Positions 62,738 to 64,000 of a stretch of 64,000 bases of DNA are shown here, piece by piece (position 1 is the first letter of the stretch; each line of letters starts with the position of its first letter). The notes under the pieces were generated by a model. The model was not told where the DNA came from. It searched no databases and was given only the letters and a program-made list of their open reading frames with translations. Made by a program: the position numbers and the translations under genes. This DNA is from Cupriavidus oxalaticus (GTDB lineage Bacteria > Pseudomonadota > Gammaproteobacteria > Burkholderiales > Burkholderiaceae), in assembly GCF_016894385.1 (NCBI RefSeq), contig NZ_CP069811.1:2642501-2706500 (forward strand), written 5' to 3'.

Positions 62738-63556
62738 ATGGCAACCACATCGAAGAACGCGGCGCCCGGCGCGGCGGCAAAAGCGCCGCGCCGGGCTGCA
62801 TCCAAAGCCGCAACCAAGGCCGCAACCAAGGCCGCTCCTCCAGCCCCCACGGAGGAGCCTGCCGGCAACGAGTCCGCCGCCGGCGAGGCCTCCGCCACCG
62901 AGGCCATCTACCTTGGCCTGCTGACCGCGATCATGGAGCATCGCCTGCTGGCCGGCACCAAGCTGGTGGAAGAACGCCTGTGCGAAGTCACCGGCGCCAG
63001 CCGCGCGCGCATCCGGCAGGTGTTCGCCCGGCTCGCGCATGAAAAGCTGGTCACGCTGGTGCCCAACCGCGGCGCCTTCGTGTCGAGCCCCACGGTCGAC
63101 GAGGCGCGCGAGGTCTTCCAGGCCCGCCGCGTGGTCGAGCCCGCGCTGGCCGCGGAACTGGCGCTGGGCGCCACGCCGGCCAAGGTCCGCAGCCTGCGCC
63201 GCCATGCCATGGAAGAAGACAACGCACGCGCCCGCGGCGACCGCGCCGCGATGATCCGGCTGTCCGGTGAATTCCATATCCTGCTGGCCGAGATGGCCGG
63301 CAATGCGATCCTGGAAAAGCTGATCCGCGAGATGGTCTCGCTCACCTGCCTGATTATCACGCTGTACGACCGGCCCGGCGCGCCCGCATGCGCCGAGCAC
63401 GAGCACCGCCAGCTGATCGACGCCATCGAGCAGCGGGATGCCGCGCGCGCCAGCGCGCTGATGGCCGAGCACCTCGAGCACATCGAAGGCTCGCTCGACC
63501 TGAGCATGCCCGACAGCGGCGCGCCCGACTTCTACAGCATCTTCAGCAAGGGCTGA
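62738..63556 (+). CDS. GntR-family (FCD domain) regulator with Ala/Lys-rich N-terminal tail
   Basis: 272 residues from the ATG at 62738. Residues 5-55 are a low-complexity tail of AAAK/KAATK-type repeats, resembling histone-H1-like tails. The winged helix follows (AIYLGLLTAIMEHRLLAGTKLVEERLCEVTGASRARIRQVFARL), then the FCD ligand domain with its metal-site histidines (SGEFHILLAEMAGN, HEHRQLIDAIEQRD). Likely repressor of the permease-racemase-allantoinase operon. Confidence 0.85.
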   Translation: MATTSKNAAPGAAAKAPRRAASKAATKAATKAAPPAPTEEPAGNESAAGEASATEAIYLGLLTAIMEHRLLAGTKLVEERLCEVTGASRARIRQVFARLAHEKLVTLVPNRGAFVSSPTVDEAREVFQARRVVEPALAAELALGATPAKVRSLRRHAMEEDNARARGDRAAMIRLSGEFHILLAEMAGNAILEKLIREMVSLTCLIITLYDRPGAPACAEHEHRQLIDAIEQRDAARASALMAEHLEHIEGSLDLSMPDSGAPDFYSIFSKG

Positions 63557-63590
63557 TCCGCGACCAGACTGCATCCAGCCGCCGGCACAT

Positions 63591-63977
63591 TCAGCCGCCC
63601 GCACCGCCGATATCGATGCGGTCGACGCGATCCGGGTAGAAGGCCACATGCGACGCAATCGCGGCGACCGCATCGTAAGGCGTCTCGTAGCTCCACACCG
63701 CATTGCGCCCGCGCTCGCCGGCGGCCGGGATGGAGAAGTAGCTGCAGTCGCCCTTGTACGGGCAGTAGGTGGCGTGATCGCTGCGCGCGAGCTGCGCCAT
63801 GTCGACATCGGCGCGCGGGATGTACTGCACCGGCGCGTAGCTGGCTTCCTGCAGCGTCAGCGCCGCGGTGCTGTCGGCGACAACGCGCCCCGCCACCTTG
63901 ACCACCACGCGGCCCGGTGTCGGCGTGATGGTGATGGGATGGTCGGGGCCGGGGATCCTGACGGGCTTGCCTGACAT
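63591..63977 (-). CDS. DUF427 family protein
   Basis: 128 residues. Contains the DUF427 core RVVVKVAGRVVADSTAALTLQEASYAPVQYIPRADVD (central piece LQEASYAPVQYIPR), CPYKGDCSYFS and the W-S-Y-E-x-P motif. Beta-rich small proteins of unknown function, common in soil bacteria and fungi. Converges on the GntR gene. Confidence 0.85.
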   Translation of the reverse strand: MSGKPVRIPGPDHPITITPTPGRVVVKVAGRVVADSTAALTLQEASYAPVQYIPRADVDMAQLARSDHATYCPYKGDCSYFSIPAAGERGRNAVWSYETPYDAVAAIASHVAFYPDRVDRIDIGGAGG

Positions 63978-64000
63978 CGTCGTGCTCCTGCATGGCGGGA

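Noticed and set aside
1..64000. CRISPR arrays, rRNA, prophage or integrase
   Set aside because: No regularly spaced direct repeats, no rRNA-like sequence and no phage or integrase reading frames were found.

Overview
The window is high-GC DNA with dense genes, GC-rich third codon positions and short intergenic gaps. Its gene content fits a beta-proteobacterium of the Burkholderiales, most likely Cupriavidus/Ralstonia: Bug-type solute receptors, a czcICBA metal pump, PhoX, a PHB-depolymerase-like esterase and many ABC sulfur/peptide systems. This is inferred from gene content and family resemblance; no rRNA, tRNA or CRISPR was seen.

Layout. 1-9954 is housekeeping and stress: a Bug receptor fragment, AlkB, a GFA protein, cysteine synthase CysK divergent from a TauE/SafE exporter, a DUF938 methyltransferase, PhoX, an IMPACT-family protein overlapping a 2Fe-2S ferredoxin, an esterase, a DUF3606 protein and a periplasmic alpha-carbonic anhydrase. 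10146-17618 (minus) holds a TauE/SafE exporter with an ABM protein, then a czcI-C-B-A heavy-metal efflux operon. 17865-21560 has a small secreted repeat protein, an ECF sigma factor with a zinc-finger anti-sigma protein, an AAA ATPase of unknown role and an alpha/beta hydrolase. 21772-32822 looks like organosulfur or peptide scavenging: two flavin monooxygenases plus MetQ-MetN-MetI on the plus strand, facing a minus-strand peptide-type ABC operon with an embedded AhpD-like protein.

33111-47682 reads as an accessory islet. It starts with a TetR regulator with two matching operator palindromes, then a seven-gene CoA-dependent catabolic operon: DUF35, a thiolase-fold protein lacking the nucleophilic cysteine, enoyl-CoA hydratase, SDR, nitronate-monooxygenase-like flavoprotein, acyl-CoA ligase and Bug receptor. 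IS3 debris follows, then a sigma-54 module (DUF779 protein, enhancer-binding regulator, MFS transporter, alpha/beta hydrolase) with a -24/-12 promoter in front of the hydrolase. The islet ends in an IS5-type element whose transposase is frameshifted at its first catalytic Asp.

47899-54879 has an ArsR regulator, an acidic unknown protein, a zinc alcohol dehydrogenase, a phospholipase-D lipoprotein, an amino-acid permease, an LprI-like protein and a DinJ/YafQ pair with an internally shortened toxin. 55203-63977 has a Fur-box TonB siderophore receptor, an LprI-domain secreted protein, an allantoin module (NCS1 permease, hydantoin/allantoin racemase, PuuE allantoinase, GntR regulator with recurring operator motifs) and a DUF427 protein.

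Two patterns cut across the window. A GC-rich palindromic (REP-like) repeat sits at four junctions between converging genes. Three genes have their last codons and stop codon tandemly duplicated just downstream.
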